Shown: positions 24,617-34,600 of the stretch, piece after piece
How positions within the stretch are numbered: position 1 is the stretch's first letter
How the letters are laid out: the number at the start of each line of letters is the position of its first letter
Source: an uncultured bacterium
GTDB lineage: Bacteria; Bacillota; Clostridia; Oscillospirales; Acutalibacteraceae
DNA: 64,000 nucleotides
NCBI GenBank assembly: GCA_905215855.1
Contig: CAJMRT010000001.1
Location: 1 to 64,000 of the forward strand
Reading direction: 5' to 3'
Made by a program: the position numbers and the translations under genes
The notes under the pieces: generated by a model
What the model saw: the letters and a program-made list of their open reading frames with translations, nothing else
Databases searched by the model: none
Told to the model about the DNA's origin: nothing

Positions 24617-26152
24617 GTGGATACAGTATTTAAATTTCTTTTTGAATTTCTCGGTCAGTTTTTTGGCTCATTATGGTCAATAATCACCGGGTTATTTGGC
24701 GGAGTAGGCAATGCCTTCGATTTTTCCGCTTATGTAAACATTATTAATGCCTATACCACGGAGCTTGGCGGCCTCGCATGGGTAATTGCAATTATTGCCA
24801 TTGTGCTTCTGGTTGCTGTGCTCGCACTTTGCGTATGGCTTATTGTCGTCGCTGTAAAAAAGTTTATTCGTTCGCACAGAAGAAGAAAAGATACAGATTC
24901 TCTTGTTAAAGAGGTTCAGGCACTCAACAAAGAGGTTATGAGACTTAACCTTGAAAAGGATAAGATTCTCTCTATGAAGGTTTCACAGATTGGTCTTAAC
25001 CCCAACGAGATTTCAGAGCTTACAGGCGAAGAAATCGAGTCGCTCAACAACGGCGAAGAAGAGGACACAGGCGAAAGCCGTTTCTACAAGCTTACGGAAA
25101 TCGACCAGCTTTGGGCAGATTATGTTCCGCCGGTTTATGACAACGATATCACACTTCCCGAGTTCTGTGAGCGTTTCAGACTCTTTGCTTGTTCACAGCT
25201 TGGACTTTACTACGATATTAAACTTATCAGACTTTTTGTTGCTGCGTTTGCGTCTACCAGACTTATTATCCTTCAGGGTATTTCAGGTACAGGTAAAACT
25301 TCACTTGCTTACGCCTTTGGTAAGTTTGTAAACAATCCTTCAATCGTTGCTTCCGTTCAGCCGTCATGGCGCGACAGAACAGAGCTTTTCGGTTACTTCA
25401 ACGAATTTACAAAGAAGTTCAACGAAACCGAGCTTCTCCGTGCAATGTATGAGGCATCGTATAACGAAAACATCTATGCGGTAATCCTCGATGAGATGAA
25501 TATCGCTCGAGTTGAGTATTACTTTGCCGAGATGCTTTCAATTCTTGAAATGCCGTCAAGAGATGAGTGGGTTGTTGATATCATCCCGAACTCTTGGCCG
25601 TCTGACCCGAAGCATATCGTGAACGGTCAGCTCAAAATTCCGCCGAATATGTGGTACATCGGTACTGCGAATAACGATGACTCGACATTTGCTATCACAG
25701 ATAAGGTTTATGACCGTGCTATGCCGATTAACATCGACACAAAGGGTGTTCCTTTTGACGCACCTCTCACAGACTCTGTATACATTTCATACAAACATTT
25801 TGAGTACATCCTCAATGCCGCTAAGGTTCAATTTGTTGTTTCGGAAGAGAACCTCAAAAAGATTGCCCTTCTGGATGATTATGTTATTGAGCACTTCCGC
25901 ATAGCTTTTGGTAACCGTATTGTAAAACAGCTTCGTGACTTTGTTCCTGCTTATGTCGGAACAGGCGGTACAGAGCTTGACGGTCTTGACTATGTTCTTG
26001 CCCGCAAGGTATTTAGAAAATTTGAGTCACTCAATCTTTCATACATTCGTGATGAAATAGATGGCCTTTGTGCGTATATTGACGAGCTTTTCGGCGAAGA
26101 AAATATGACTGAGAGCAAGGATTATCTCCGTATGCTCAAGAAGCTTGTATAA
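24617..26152 (+). CDS. Membrane-anchored McrB-like AAA+ ATPase
   Basis: 511 residues from a GTG start with AAGGAG 10 bases upstream. A hydrophobic N-terminal segment and a clear helix (about 53-80) are followed by a basic stretch and a short coiled coil. The AAA+ domain has Walker A GISGTGKTS (Lys227), Walker B YAVILDEMN (Asp292, Glu293), sensor region IGTANNDDSTF and a Arg in YDRAMPI. It is closest in appearance to the McrB/dynein-related AAA_5 group. Here it is tied to the membrane and sits inside a secretion locus, so a motor or remodelling role in fibre assembly is more likely than DNA restriction. This role is an inference. Confidence 0.75.
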   Translation: MDTVFKFLFEFLGQFFGSLWSIITGLFGGVGNAFDFSAYVNIINAYTTELGGLAWVIAIIAIVLLVAVLALCVWLIVVAVKKFIRSHRRRKDTDSLVKEVQALNKEVMRLNLEKDKILSMKVSQIGLNPNEISELTGEEIESLNNGEEEDTGESRFYKLTEIDQLWADYVPPVYDNDITLPEFCERFRLFACSQLGLYYDIKLIRLFVAAFASTRLIILQGISGTGKTSLAYAFGKFVNNPSIVASVQPSWRDRTELFGYFNEFTKKFNETELLRAMYEASYNENIYAVILDEMNIARVEYYFAEMLSILEMPSRDEWVVDIIPNSWPSDPKHIVNGQLKIPPNMWYIGTANNDDSTFAITDKVYDRAMPINIDTKGVPFDAPLTDSVYISYKHFEYILNAAKVQFVVSEENLKKIALLDDYVIEHFRIAFGNRIVKQLRDFVPAYVGTGGTELDGLDYVLARKVFRKFESLNLSYIRDEIDGLCAYIDELFGEENMTESKDYLRMLKKLV

Positions 26153-26164
26153 TTTTAGCAATTC

Positions 26165-26185
26165 AGGGCGAACTCTGTTCGCCCT
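26165..26185 (+). terminator. Hairpin between ATPase and coiled-coil genes
   Basis: AGGGCGAAC / GTTCGCCCT is a perfect 9-bp stem with a 3-base loop, followed only by TTTG, so termination would be partial. A second small hairpin (AAAGGA / TCCTTT) follows. Confidence 0.45.
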
Positions 26186-26245
26186 TTGCTTGGTGAAAGG
26201 ACTTTGTTCCTTTAGCGGTAAAACTATCTGATTGGAGAAAAATCA

Positions 26246-28792
26246 ATGGCTGATTTTGGTAAATATTTCAGAGCATATATGTATATGCAGGACATTCTGA
26301 AAAATGATTTTACTTACAATTACATAACAGAAGGCCTTAAGGACGGCGATAAGGGCGAGGATAAGCTCGACGGTAAGACCAACGAAAAGGTAATTGATAT
26401 GGAATGGGTTGTTGCCATTGAGGAAACACTTCCGTACATTCAGAAAGCAATAGACGAACAGCGCCGTTTTATTAAGCAGGTTGACAATGTTGTTAGAGTT
26501 GAGCTTGCGAAAAAGATTGGTCCCGAGTCGGTTAAGCACCTTTCGCAGCACACTAACTTTATTGCCAAGGTTGAGGGTGATATGGTAACGCCTAACAAAA
26601 TCCTCACAATTGAGCGTGAAGAAAGCTTCGCTATTTATGAAAACCGTGTGCTTATGACGCTCATTCGCAAAGCACTTCACTTTGTTGATGACAAATATTC
26701 AAAGATGAAAGATGTGCCGAACGACAGTTATAACAACATTTCTATGGTTCGCCACATTGATTTTAATGAGAAAAAAGTAGATTTTAATCTTAACTATGTA
26801 AATGAATCTCACGAAACTCTTGCAGATGACCTTGATGTTCTTGATGTTTCTCAGCTTTCGGACTTTGACCGAATCAGAAGAATCAGAACAACCCTTAATG
26901 AGTTTTTAAACACTCAGTTGATTAAGGAAATCTCAAAAGAGCCTGAGGTTCGTCCGCCGCTCACGCAGACCAACCTTCTCAAAAAGAACCCCAACTTTAA
27001 AAGAGTGGTTGAGCTGTGGAACTTTCTCGACAGCTACAAGCGTAAAGGCTTTGAGGTTGTAAGCGAGGAATATAACGGCAAAATGACAGATACTGTTCAG
27101 CAGGATGTTTACTTTGCGATGGGATTCCAGCATTTTATGATGTCTATTGCTACAAACCCGGCACTTCGTTCAATCCTTAAGGAACAGTACGACGCTGAAA
27201 ATGCACGAATTGCTGAGGAAGAATCAAAGCCGCAGAAGACCCGCGAGGCGGTTATGAAGGCACAGCTTGATGCTGTTCGTAAAGAGGAGATGGAAATCCG
27301 CCTTCGTGAAATCCGTGAACGCGAAAAGAAAATTCTTGACCTCACGAATGAAATCAAGAATTTGAAAGTTACAATTGACCAAAAAGAACAGCAAATTCTC
27401 ACACTTAAGGGCAGAGTATCAGCTCTTGAAGATCAGCTTGAAGAGGTTAAGAAAGAGCTTCAACAGACAAAACTCAAGTTGATGGAGGCAGAAAAGAGAA
27501 TTGCCGAGCTTGAGGAAGAAAATCAGCAGTTAAAAGATACTATTGAAGAGTTGAATAAAACGATTGATGAACTCAATCAGACTATTGACACACTCAATAA
27601 AAAAATAGTAGAATTAAATGACAGAATTCTCGTGCTTGTGCAGGAGAATGCTCGTTTGCAGACAAAGGTAAAAGAGCAGGAAGCTGTTATCGCCGAGCAG
27701 AAGGCTCATATTGCAGAGCTTGAAACTCAGGTTGCCGAGCAGCTTGCAAAGATTGCCGCTCTTACACAGAGCCTTGAAAAGTGCCATGCGCAGATTGAAG
27801 AGGATAACCGCAGGATTACCGACCTAACCGAGAAAAATGAAAATCTTACGGAAACACTTCAGAATGAGCGTGTTCAGCACAAGGATACAGTCAATAAAAT
27901 GAATTCCGATTTTGCTGAAGAAAAGCAGCAGATGAACGACGCTCATTCGGCAGAGGTTGAATCGCTCAATCATAAGATTGCTGATGCTGAGGCTGAACAT
28001 AATGATTATGTTGCCAAGCTTAATGCGGATTTTGCCGCAAGGGCAAATGAAACCGAGCAAAAGCATCTTAAAGAGCTTGCAGAAAAAGAAGAAACTCACA
28101 AGAAGGAACTTGTTGAAATTAAGGAAGCCAACCTTAAATCATCAGCCGCAAGCAATGCCGCTCACGCTTCTGAGCTTAAAAAGGCTTATAAGTCGGTTGA
28201 CAAAAAGGTTGAGCTTGCAGAAAAAGCTTGTGAAAAGCGTATGAAAGCCAAGGTTGCCGAGGTTAAAAAAGAGGCTCAGGCTGAAATTCGCAAAGCCGAA
28301 AAGAAAGCAAGCGAAAAAATCAGCCTTGTTAAGGATGAAATTAAATCTGTCAAGGATACAGGCGATTTGTTCGTTCGTGACTACGGCTTCGGCAGTGTTG
28401 CAGTTGTTTCAAAATATGCCGATGAGCTTGTTAAGTTCGGCAAAGCTACTGTTGCAGACGAGCTTATAAACGCACAGAAAAGCGTAAGATCTCTTTGCAT
28501 ATGCAGAAGTAAAAAGGGTGTTGTGCTTGCAGGCTTTTCACAGAGCGGCGCAAGCGTATATAATGTTTATAAAAAGCAGGCAGATCTTACTGTTGCATTT
28601 AACGATTTGTGTTCAATGCTGAAAGGTATGAGCAATCTGCCGATTGTAATTACATTCTCCGGTGTTGACAGACCGTTTGCAATGAACTTTGAAAACATTG
28701 TAAGAGAGGCAACCGGAAGAAAAACAACTGTTGTTCATAACAAAACTCTGAAAGCAAACGGATTTGTTGCCGTTTACTTTGGTAAAGAATAA
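26246..28792 (+). CDS. Large coiled-coil protein, possibly McrC/DUF2357-like N-terminus
   Basis: 848 residues. The N-terminal part (1 to about 315) is helical and contains YENRVLMTLIRKALHFV, which resembles DUF2357, a domain found in McrC-like partners of McrB. Residues about 330-705 form a long coiled coil with heptads such as ELNKTIDELNQTIDTLNKKI. The last 140 residues form a compact alpha/beta domain ending in NKTLKANGFVAVYF. There is no signal peptide, and I see no PD-(D/E)XK nuclease motif. It is probably a cytosolic partner or scaffold for the AAA+ ATPase encoded just upstream. GGAG lies before the ATG. Confidence 0.65.
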   Translation: MADFGKYFRAYMYMQDILKNDFTYNYITEGLKDGDKGEDKLDGKTNEKVIDMEWVVAIEETLPYIQKAIDEQRRFIKQVDNVVRVELAKKIGPESVKHLSQHTNFIAKVEGDMVTPNKILTIEREESFAIYENRVLMTLIRKALHFVDDKYSKMKDVPNDSYNNISMVRHIDFNEKKVDFNLNYVNESHETLADDLDVLDVSQLSDFDRIRRIRTTLNEFLNTQLIKEISKEPEVRPPLTQTNLLKKNPNFKRVVELWNFLDSYKRKGFEVVSEEYNGKMTDTVQQDVYFAMGFQHFMMSIATNPALRSILKEQYDAENARIAEEESKPQKTREAVMKAQLDAVRKEEMEIRLREIREREKKILDLTNEIKNLKVTIDQKEQQILTLKGRVSALEDQLEEVKKELQQTKLKLMEAEKRIAELEEENQQLKDTIEELNKTIDELNQTIDTLNKKIVELNDRILVLVQENARLQTKVKEQEAVIAEQKAHIAELETQVAEQLAKIAALTQSLEKCHAQIEEDNRRITDLTEKNENLTETLQNERVQHKDTVNKMNSDFAEEKQQMNDAHSAEVESLNHKIADAEAEHNDYVAKLNADFAARANETEQKHLKELAEKEETHKKELVEIKEANLKSSAASNAAHASELKKAYKSVDKKVELAEKACEKRMKAKVAEVKKEAQAEIRKAEKKASEKISLVKDEIKSVKDTGDLFVRDYGFGSVAVVSKYADELVKFGKATVADELINAQKSVRSLCICRSKKGVVLAGFSQSGASVYNVYKKQADLTVAFNDLCSMLKGMSNLPIVITFSGVDRPFAMNFENIVREATGRKTTVVHNKTLKANGFVAVYFGKE

Positions 28793-28801
28793 GGGGCAAA
28801 A

Positions 28802-29824
28802 ATGAAAAATTCAACTGCGCCCAACAGAAAAACGGGCAGAATGATTGCTAAAAATTTAATAGTTCTGCTTACTGTTGCAATTGCCGCATATTTCGGTATT
28901 CAGGCGTGGTTCACTGATAAACAGTCAGCCGAAGCCGACGGCATCAACATTGAATGTCAGTTGCCTGACGGTATTGAAATTGCTATTGTTCCGCACAATG
29001 CGGATCCGCCTACGCCTACGGACTATGTGTCGAACGAAGACGGTAAAAAAATTACTCTGTCAAAAGAAATGTACCAGTTTATTGATAAGCTCAAGATGAC
29101 AGAGGTTACAAGTGACGGCTTTACATTTTACAAGCCTGCCTTAAAGCAGGAGAATGGTATTGCAAAGCCAATTACCAATGTTGAATGGGAAAAGGCTGAT
29201 TATACAACACATTATCTTTCATTTGACCTTTACGTTCGTTCAAAATCAGACTATAATATTTATATTGACAAAACTTCCGCCATCAAGCCGAATGCGAACA
29301 TTCTTACAGGTGCAGATGCTGATAACAAGAGTGATTTCGGTGAAAGCGGAATTTCAAGAGATTGCATTGTTGGTGCAGCGAGATTTTCGATTGTCAATTA
29401 CAAAACAAGTGAAACAAAACTTTTGTGGATTCCTGCCCCGAACATTTTCCTCAATACTAATAAAGATACAACACAGTATACTGTAAATACAGGTGCGAGG
29501 TCGGGTGCTTCATATGTGCATAACTATTATGTAAACAATGGCGGCGAATGGAAAGAAACCTCTGTAGTTGCGAGCGACGGCTCTGCATTGAGCAAAGTTT
29601 TTGTTGCCAACAGCAATGCCTTTGATTCAGACGGTAAGTACACATACCGGCTCGGCACAAAGAAAGAAATTATGACACTGAGCAGACAGTCCTCAGACGA
29701 TGAGTATTCAACAGGTATGGTTACCTGTAATATGTGGATTGACGGTGAGGATGCCGAGGCAAGACTTGCCCTTGTAAACGGCAAGTTCAATGTGCTTTTG
29801 GTTCTTACCAAAAACGAATCCTAA
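28802..29824 (+). CDS. SipW-dependent secreted protein 3
   Basis: 340 residues, starting 9 bases after the coiled-coil gene with AAGGGG upstream. A basic N-terminus and helix end in FGIQAWFTD, the SipW-type signal. The mature part contains an acidic/proline stretch (HNADPPTPTDY) and ends with TCNMWIDGEDAEARLALVNG, the variant of the locus-wide W-x-[ED]-G motif. No catalytic motif is visible. It is a probable minor fibre or tip subunit. Confidence 0.7.
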   Translation: MKNSTAPNRKTGRMIAKNLIVLLTVAIAAYFGIQAWFTDKQSAEADGINIECQLPDGIEIAIVPHNADPPTPTDYVSNEDGKKITLSKEMYQFIDKLKMTEVTSDGFTFYKPALKQENGIAKPITNVEWEKADYTTHYLSFDLYVRSKSDYNIYIDKTSAIKPNANILTGADADNKSDFGESGISRDCIVGAARFSIVNYKTSETKLLWIPAPNIFLNTNKDTTQYTVNTGARSGASYVHNYYVNNGGEWKETSVVASDGSALSKVFVANSNAFDSDGKYTYRLGTKKEIMTLSRQSSDDEYSTGMVTCNMWIDGEDAEARLALVNGKFNVLLVLTKNES

Positions 29825-29858
29825 TATCTGAATAAAATTTACGAAAGGAGCGATGAAT

Positions 29859-31637
29859 GTGAATTTGAAGAATAAAATGCGCAATGTAGTGCTTGCGCTT
29901 TCCGATAACAGACTTGTCGGCAGAAAGCAGCTTGCAATCTCATACACATCATTGTTCCTTGCGTTTGTATTTATGGTCGTAACAACAATGGCGTGGTTCA
30001 CCGTAAAGGATACCGTAACTATTGATTCAGACACATTTTCGCTTGAGTCAAGTTCGGCACTTCGTGTTAACGACGGTGAAGATAACCTCTCAAACCATAT
30101 TGTTGTAAGCAACTTCAAGCTTGCAGAGGCATCAAGCGTTGACGGAAGAAATATGTTCTTCCCGTCAGAGGGCAATATCTCAGACATTACATCTGAAATG
30201 AAATTCCGCGAGGGAACTGCAGGCGACAGAAATCAGACATATGTTTACAAAGATTTTAAACTTAATGCCGATTCCGATATGACAAATGTTTATATAAAAG
30301 GCTATAACATTCTCATTCAGAAAGACGGCAACACTATCGGTGAATTCAACGGCTCAACCAAAATTATTCGTGACGCAAACAATGTTCCGATTGATCAGGT
30401 TGTTTATGACGGTTGTCCGTTAAGACTTGCTTTCATTACAGACAGCAGTAAAACACCGATTGTAATTGACCCGAGTGCTCTTATTGATCAGTATGCAAAG
30501 AATTTCAATGCGGTAAGCTCAACAAGGTCAGACGGCTCACCGACTACAGCACTCACATCATGCCAGACATTTTCAGACTTCTACTTTTATTCAGGAAAAA
30601 GTTTGTTCACACTTATGGGTCAGCAACCCCTTGATGTAACACTTGTTGCATGGTTTGAGGGTGCATATGATGACCAGACTGTTTATGAAAAATACGCAGG
30701 TGCAACAGTTACCATTGACATAGAGCTTGAAAGTAACTATGACGATATGGAAGCTATCACCTTTGTTGACAGAACTAAAGGTGATAACAATGCGGAAAGT
30801 CCGTGGATTAAAACAGGTGACTGTATTGTTACGATGCAGTACAAAGACACCGACTCAACCGAAAAAACTGTTGTAATGAAGTATCTTGGTAAGGTTGGCG
30901 GCTACGATACATGGACAGCAGCCTTGCCGAAAGGCGTTACAACCGACATAAGTTTCTTCCGATTCAGTACCACGAACAATGTTATTTATAACTCCTGGCA
31001 CACAAAAAATGGAGTAAATAGTGGACTTAGCCCTACGGCTCAGGATTGGATAAAGAACGATCCTGCTGTCTATAAACTTCAGGAGAGCCGTATTGTAAAC
31101 GGCAACCGCAGTCTTGTTTATACAGCAAGACGAGGTAACGGTTACGGTGAAGTTAAAGAGAATGATCCCGAACTTACAAAGAAGAGACTTTCACCGTGTC
31201 TTGGTTACTGGGATTATGACCCTAACGGCAGTACAGAGGAAACTACATCATCAACAACCGAAACTACTGTTCCGACAACTACAACTCCTGGTGGAGATCC
31301 TGTTATCACAACAGTAAATACAAGCGTTTATCTGCAGATCCCAGACAATAAAAAGTGGATGCGACAGAATATTACAAGCGGTCAGTACGAACCGTATGTA
31401 ATTTACAATTATAACGGCAAGAGAACCGAGTACAAGATGACAGCCAATAATGACGCTTCTAGGTGCTCGCTTGAAAATCAGATTGTTCCCGCAGGTTCAA
31501 GAATCAACGGATTTAAGCTTATCAAGACAGACAAAAATCATACAAAGCTTATTCCGGCTGAGAAAGAGTACATTTTCTCAGGCGACTGGCAGGTAACCTA
31601 CAGCATTACTAACGATGATAAGGCAACATATTATTAA
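29859..31637 (+). CDS. SipW-dependent multidomain secreted protein 4
   Basis: 592 residues from GTG 29859 (8 bases after AAGGAG); the ATG at 29853 is only 2 bases from that site. The signal ends in TTMAWFTVKD. The first domain has NGRN/DGRNMFFPSEG and ends with TLVAWFEGAYDD, the shared motif. Next comes ITFVDRTKGD, also found in the following gene, and a beta module ending TDISFFRFS. A TTS/TET-rich linker then leads to a C-terminal module (NTSVYLQIPDNKKWM onward). The modules look like carbohydrate- or surface-binding units. RBS and operon position support co-expression with its neighbours. Confidence 0.72.
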   Translation: MNLKNKMRNVVLALSDNRLVGRKQLAISYTSLFLAFVFMVVTTMAWFTVKDTVTIDSDTFSLESSSALRVNDGEDNLSNHIVVSNFKLAEASSVDGRNMFFPSEGNISDITSEMKFREGTAGDRNQTYVYKDFKLNADSDMTNVYIKGYNILIQKDGNTIGEFNGSTKIIRDANNVPIDQVVYDGCPLRLAFITDSSKTPIVIDPSALIDQYAKNFNAVSSTRSDGSPTTALTSCQTFSDFYFYSGKSLFTLMGQQPLDVTLVAWFEGAYDDQTVYEKYAGATVTIDIELESNYDDMEAITFVDRTKGDNNAESPWIKTGDCIVTMQYKDTDSTEKTVVMKYLGKVGGYDTWTAALPKGVTTDISFFRFSTTNNVIYNSWHTKNGVNSGLSPTAQDWIKNDPAVYKLQESRIVNGNRSLVYTARRGNGYGEVKENDPELTKKRLSPCLGYWDYDPNGSTEETTSSTTETTVPTTTTPGGDPVITTVNTSVYLQIPDNKKWMRQNITSGQYEPYVIYNYNGKRTEYKMTANNDASRCSLENQIVPAGSRINGFKLIKTDKNHTKLIPAEKEYIFSGDWQVTYSITNDDKATYY

Positions 31638-31667
31638 AGATAATAATAACATAAAGGAGGTGTCACA

Positions 31668-34600
31668 ATGAAAGAAAGGTTTGCTCTTTTGCTCACATAT
31701 TTTAAGGAAAAATTAACAATAGGAAAAAAATCCGGCAAGGAAAAAAGGAAAAACATAATTCTCAGCATTGTGGCACTCGTTGAAGTGTTGGCAATTGCGA
31801 TTGTATCTGTTTCTGCTTGGGTTGAAACAATTTCAACCGTAAAGTTCGAAATTAAAGAAGGTACAATTGATGATTATGTATTCACTGATGCCAAAATAGG
31901 AACAGGCACAGGCTATGATCAGAACTCAATTGATCTTACAAAGTATTTCCGTGAAGCGGGCGGTGTGCATCTTGCTTCTGCAACAAGTGCAAACGGACGA
32001 GATATTTACTTCCCTAATATGACTTCTGACGGCACTCCCTCAGGTACATACAGAAATGCAACTGTTAACGATAAAAATGTGAACTACATCGACTTTTCAT
32101 TCTATGTTACGGCCGAGGGTAAAGCCGCATCATTCTACTTTGATAAAATCCCGACAATTAAGGTTAATGACACCTCTGTATCTGAAAACAAAGTTCGTGT
32201 TTCGTTCCTCTGCAACGGAAACAATGCAGTGGTTTGTGCTTTGGACAACAGTACAAATGAGGTTGTTTCCGGCACAAACTCGCTGATTAAAAGTCAGGAA
32301 GATGCAAAGGCATTCAGTTCTTACATCGGAACAGGGGCATTAAACCCGCTCTTTACTGTTGAAAAAGGCAAAAGAGAAAAGGTTACAATGCGTGTTTGGC
32401 TTCAGGATGACAGCAGAAATACAAAGTATGCGGGTCAGACAGTGTCTATTGACAACTTTAAGCTTATAACACAAAATCAGCAAACATCTGAAATTACATT
32501 CCGTGACAGAACAACAGGCGATCCGTCTCGTGGAATCGGTTGGGCATCACAGGACAATCGTAATATATGGATTCATCAGGACGGTAAGTCAGAGTATTTA
32601 AAACTCAACAAGAGCTCAAGCGGAGATTATTCAATAGAGCTTGGCAATACATATACCGACAATCCGAACAAAACACTCACATTCTACAGTTGTGAGTCTA
32701 CTGTAACTTCAAATCCGCAGAAAAGTTATGTTGCAAAGTGGACAACTACGATGGATAGAGATGTAACAGACGGTTCACAGCTTTACACGGCATACGGTTA
32801 CAGAGATTCTTACAAAAACGGTTACGGCACATGGAAGGATGTTCAAAAAATTCTCCTCACAAGTGAGGACGCAAGTACATTGCCTATGGAACAGGTCGGC
32901 GGAAAATATCTTGCTGTTAATATGTATATGAACGGCAACTCAAATCCGATAGCTATGACCTTTGACCCTAATGAAACCGAGGAGCTTAGAGGCTGGATTG
33001 CCTATATGCCCGAACCAGGCTCGGAAAGTTCAAAAACTCTTAGATTCAGCTTTACAAATAACAGCAAGAGCTATAATATCAGTGCTCCTAACAGAGGTAC
33101 ATCTGTAAACTTTGTCGTTACCTCAGCAAGCACAGGTTACTGGGCACCTCCGGCAACAGTCTCTGTATTTTCAACTTGTGTTGATGAAAAAGACGGAAAC
33201 GCTGCTATGGGTACAGTCAGTGTTTCAGGCGGTAAGGACGGAGCAACAACCGTTAAGGTTACTGCCGGAACAAAAGTAATTCTTACCGCAACTCCAAAAA
33301 GCAGTAAGTATACATTCCGTGGTTGGTACTCTGATGCTTCTTTTACAAATCCTGTTGAACTTGATAACGGTGGAATAACAGCAACAAATACCACAAAAGA
33401 ATACAAATTCTATGCCAAATTTGAAAGACAGTACCTTGTTGAGGGAACTGCGGTTACAGGTGCATCGGTTGATGACAGCACAGGCGGTACTGTTACAATG
33501 GAAGGCAAGACATCAAGCAAGGTTTCACAAAACTTCCTTGAGGGCAGCAGCACATCGCTTACTGCAACGGCAAGAACCGGCTACGATTTTGTCGGTTGGT
33601 ATTATGATGAAGCTTGTACAAAAAGCTACAGCAAAGAAAATGTAATTGAACTTAACAATATTCAGGAAAATCATTCCTATTATGCTCAGTTCAAGATAAA
33701 GACCTTTACCGTAAAGGCTGTTGCAAAACAGGCTGACGGTGCCGATGTCGGTACGGTTGAGTTTACCGCACCTGAAGCGGTAGCTCCGGGTACTTCTGTT
33801 ACCGTTACGGTTAACTACGGCGGTTCGGCAACATTTGTTGCAAAGCCATCAAAGGACGGATACAAATTTGTTGCGTGGACTGACGCTGAAGGTAACCAGA
33901 TCGACCTTAATTCGGAATACACCAGAAAAAATATTAAAAATAACACAACACTTTATGCCAAATTTGAGCTTATAGACCTTGACCTTAAGGTATACCCTGT
34001 TCTTGACGGAAAGGTTAATGAAACAGTTGGTACTCTTAACCTCGGTTCAGGTTCGGCAGTTACAAAAATTGAAACCACAGTTAAGTGGGGTTCAACCGTA
34101 ACACTTAAGGCAACTGCAAAAGAAAATGTTTCTTCTCAGTATAAATTTGAAGGTTGGTACACGGATTTGGCTTGCACCAAAAAAGCCGATTCCACGATTC
34201 TTAATAATTGTGCATATTCCAGCAATGTAATTGATACCAAGGCAATAAAGGCTAACCTCACACTTTATGCAAATTTTATCGATGTTACTCCACGCAGTGT
34301 AACTGCAAAGGCTTATTATAACGGTGCGGTTGACGCAACGGCAGGCACCGTTAAGGCGGGTTCATCAGCTGCAGGTGCAACATCTCAGACAATCGTAACC
34401 AACGGCAAGAGCGTTACTCTTAAGGCAACTATTTCGGATGAGAATATGTATATATTCTCGGGTTGGTACGATGAAAACGGCACACTCAAGAGCAATGAGC
34501 TTGAGTACACAACTCCGAAAGTTACCGCAAATTGTACTTATCATGCTAAGTTTATGATAAAGACATTTGAAATTAAAGCGGTTTCTGTCGGTTCACACGG

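Noticed and set aside
27957..28470. Additional ORFs of 70-95 codons inside the coiled-coil gene
   Set aside because: Lysine/leucine-rich frames caused by the repetitive codons of the coiled coil.
24617..28792. A complete McrBC restriction system
   Set aside because: The ATPase is membrane-anchored, the partner shows no nuclease motif by eye, and both sit within a secretion locus.
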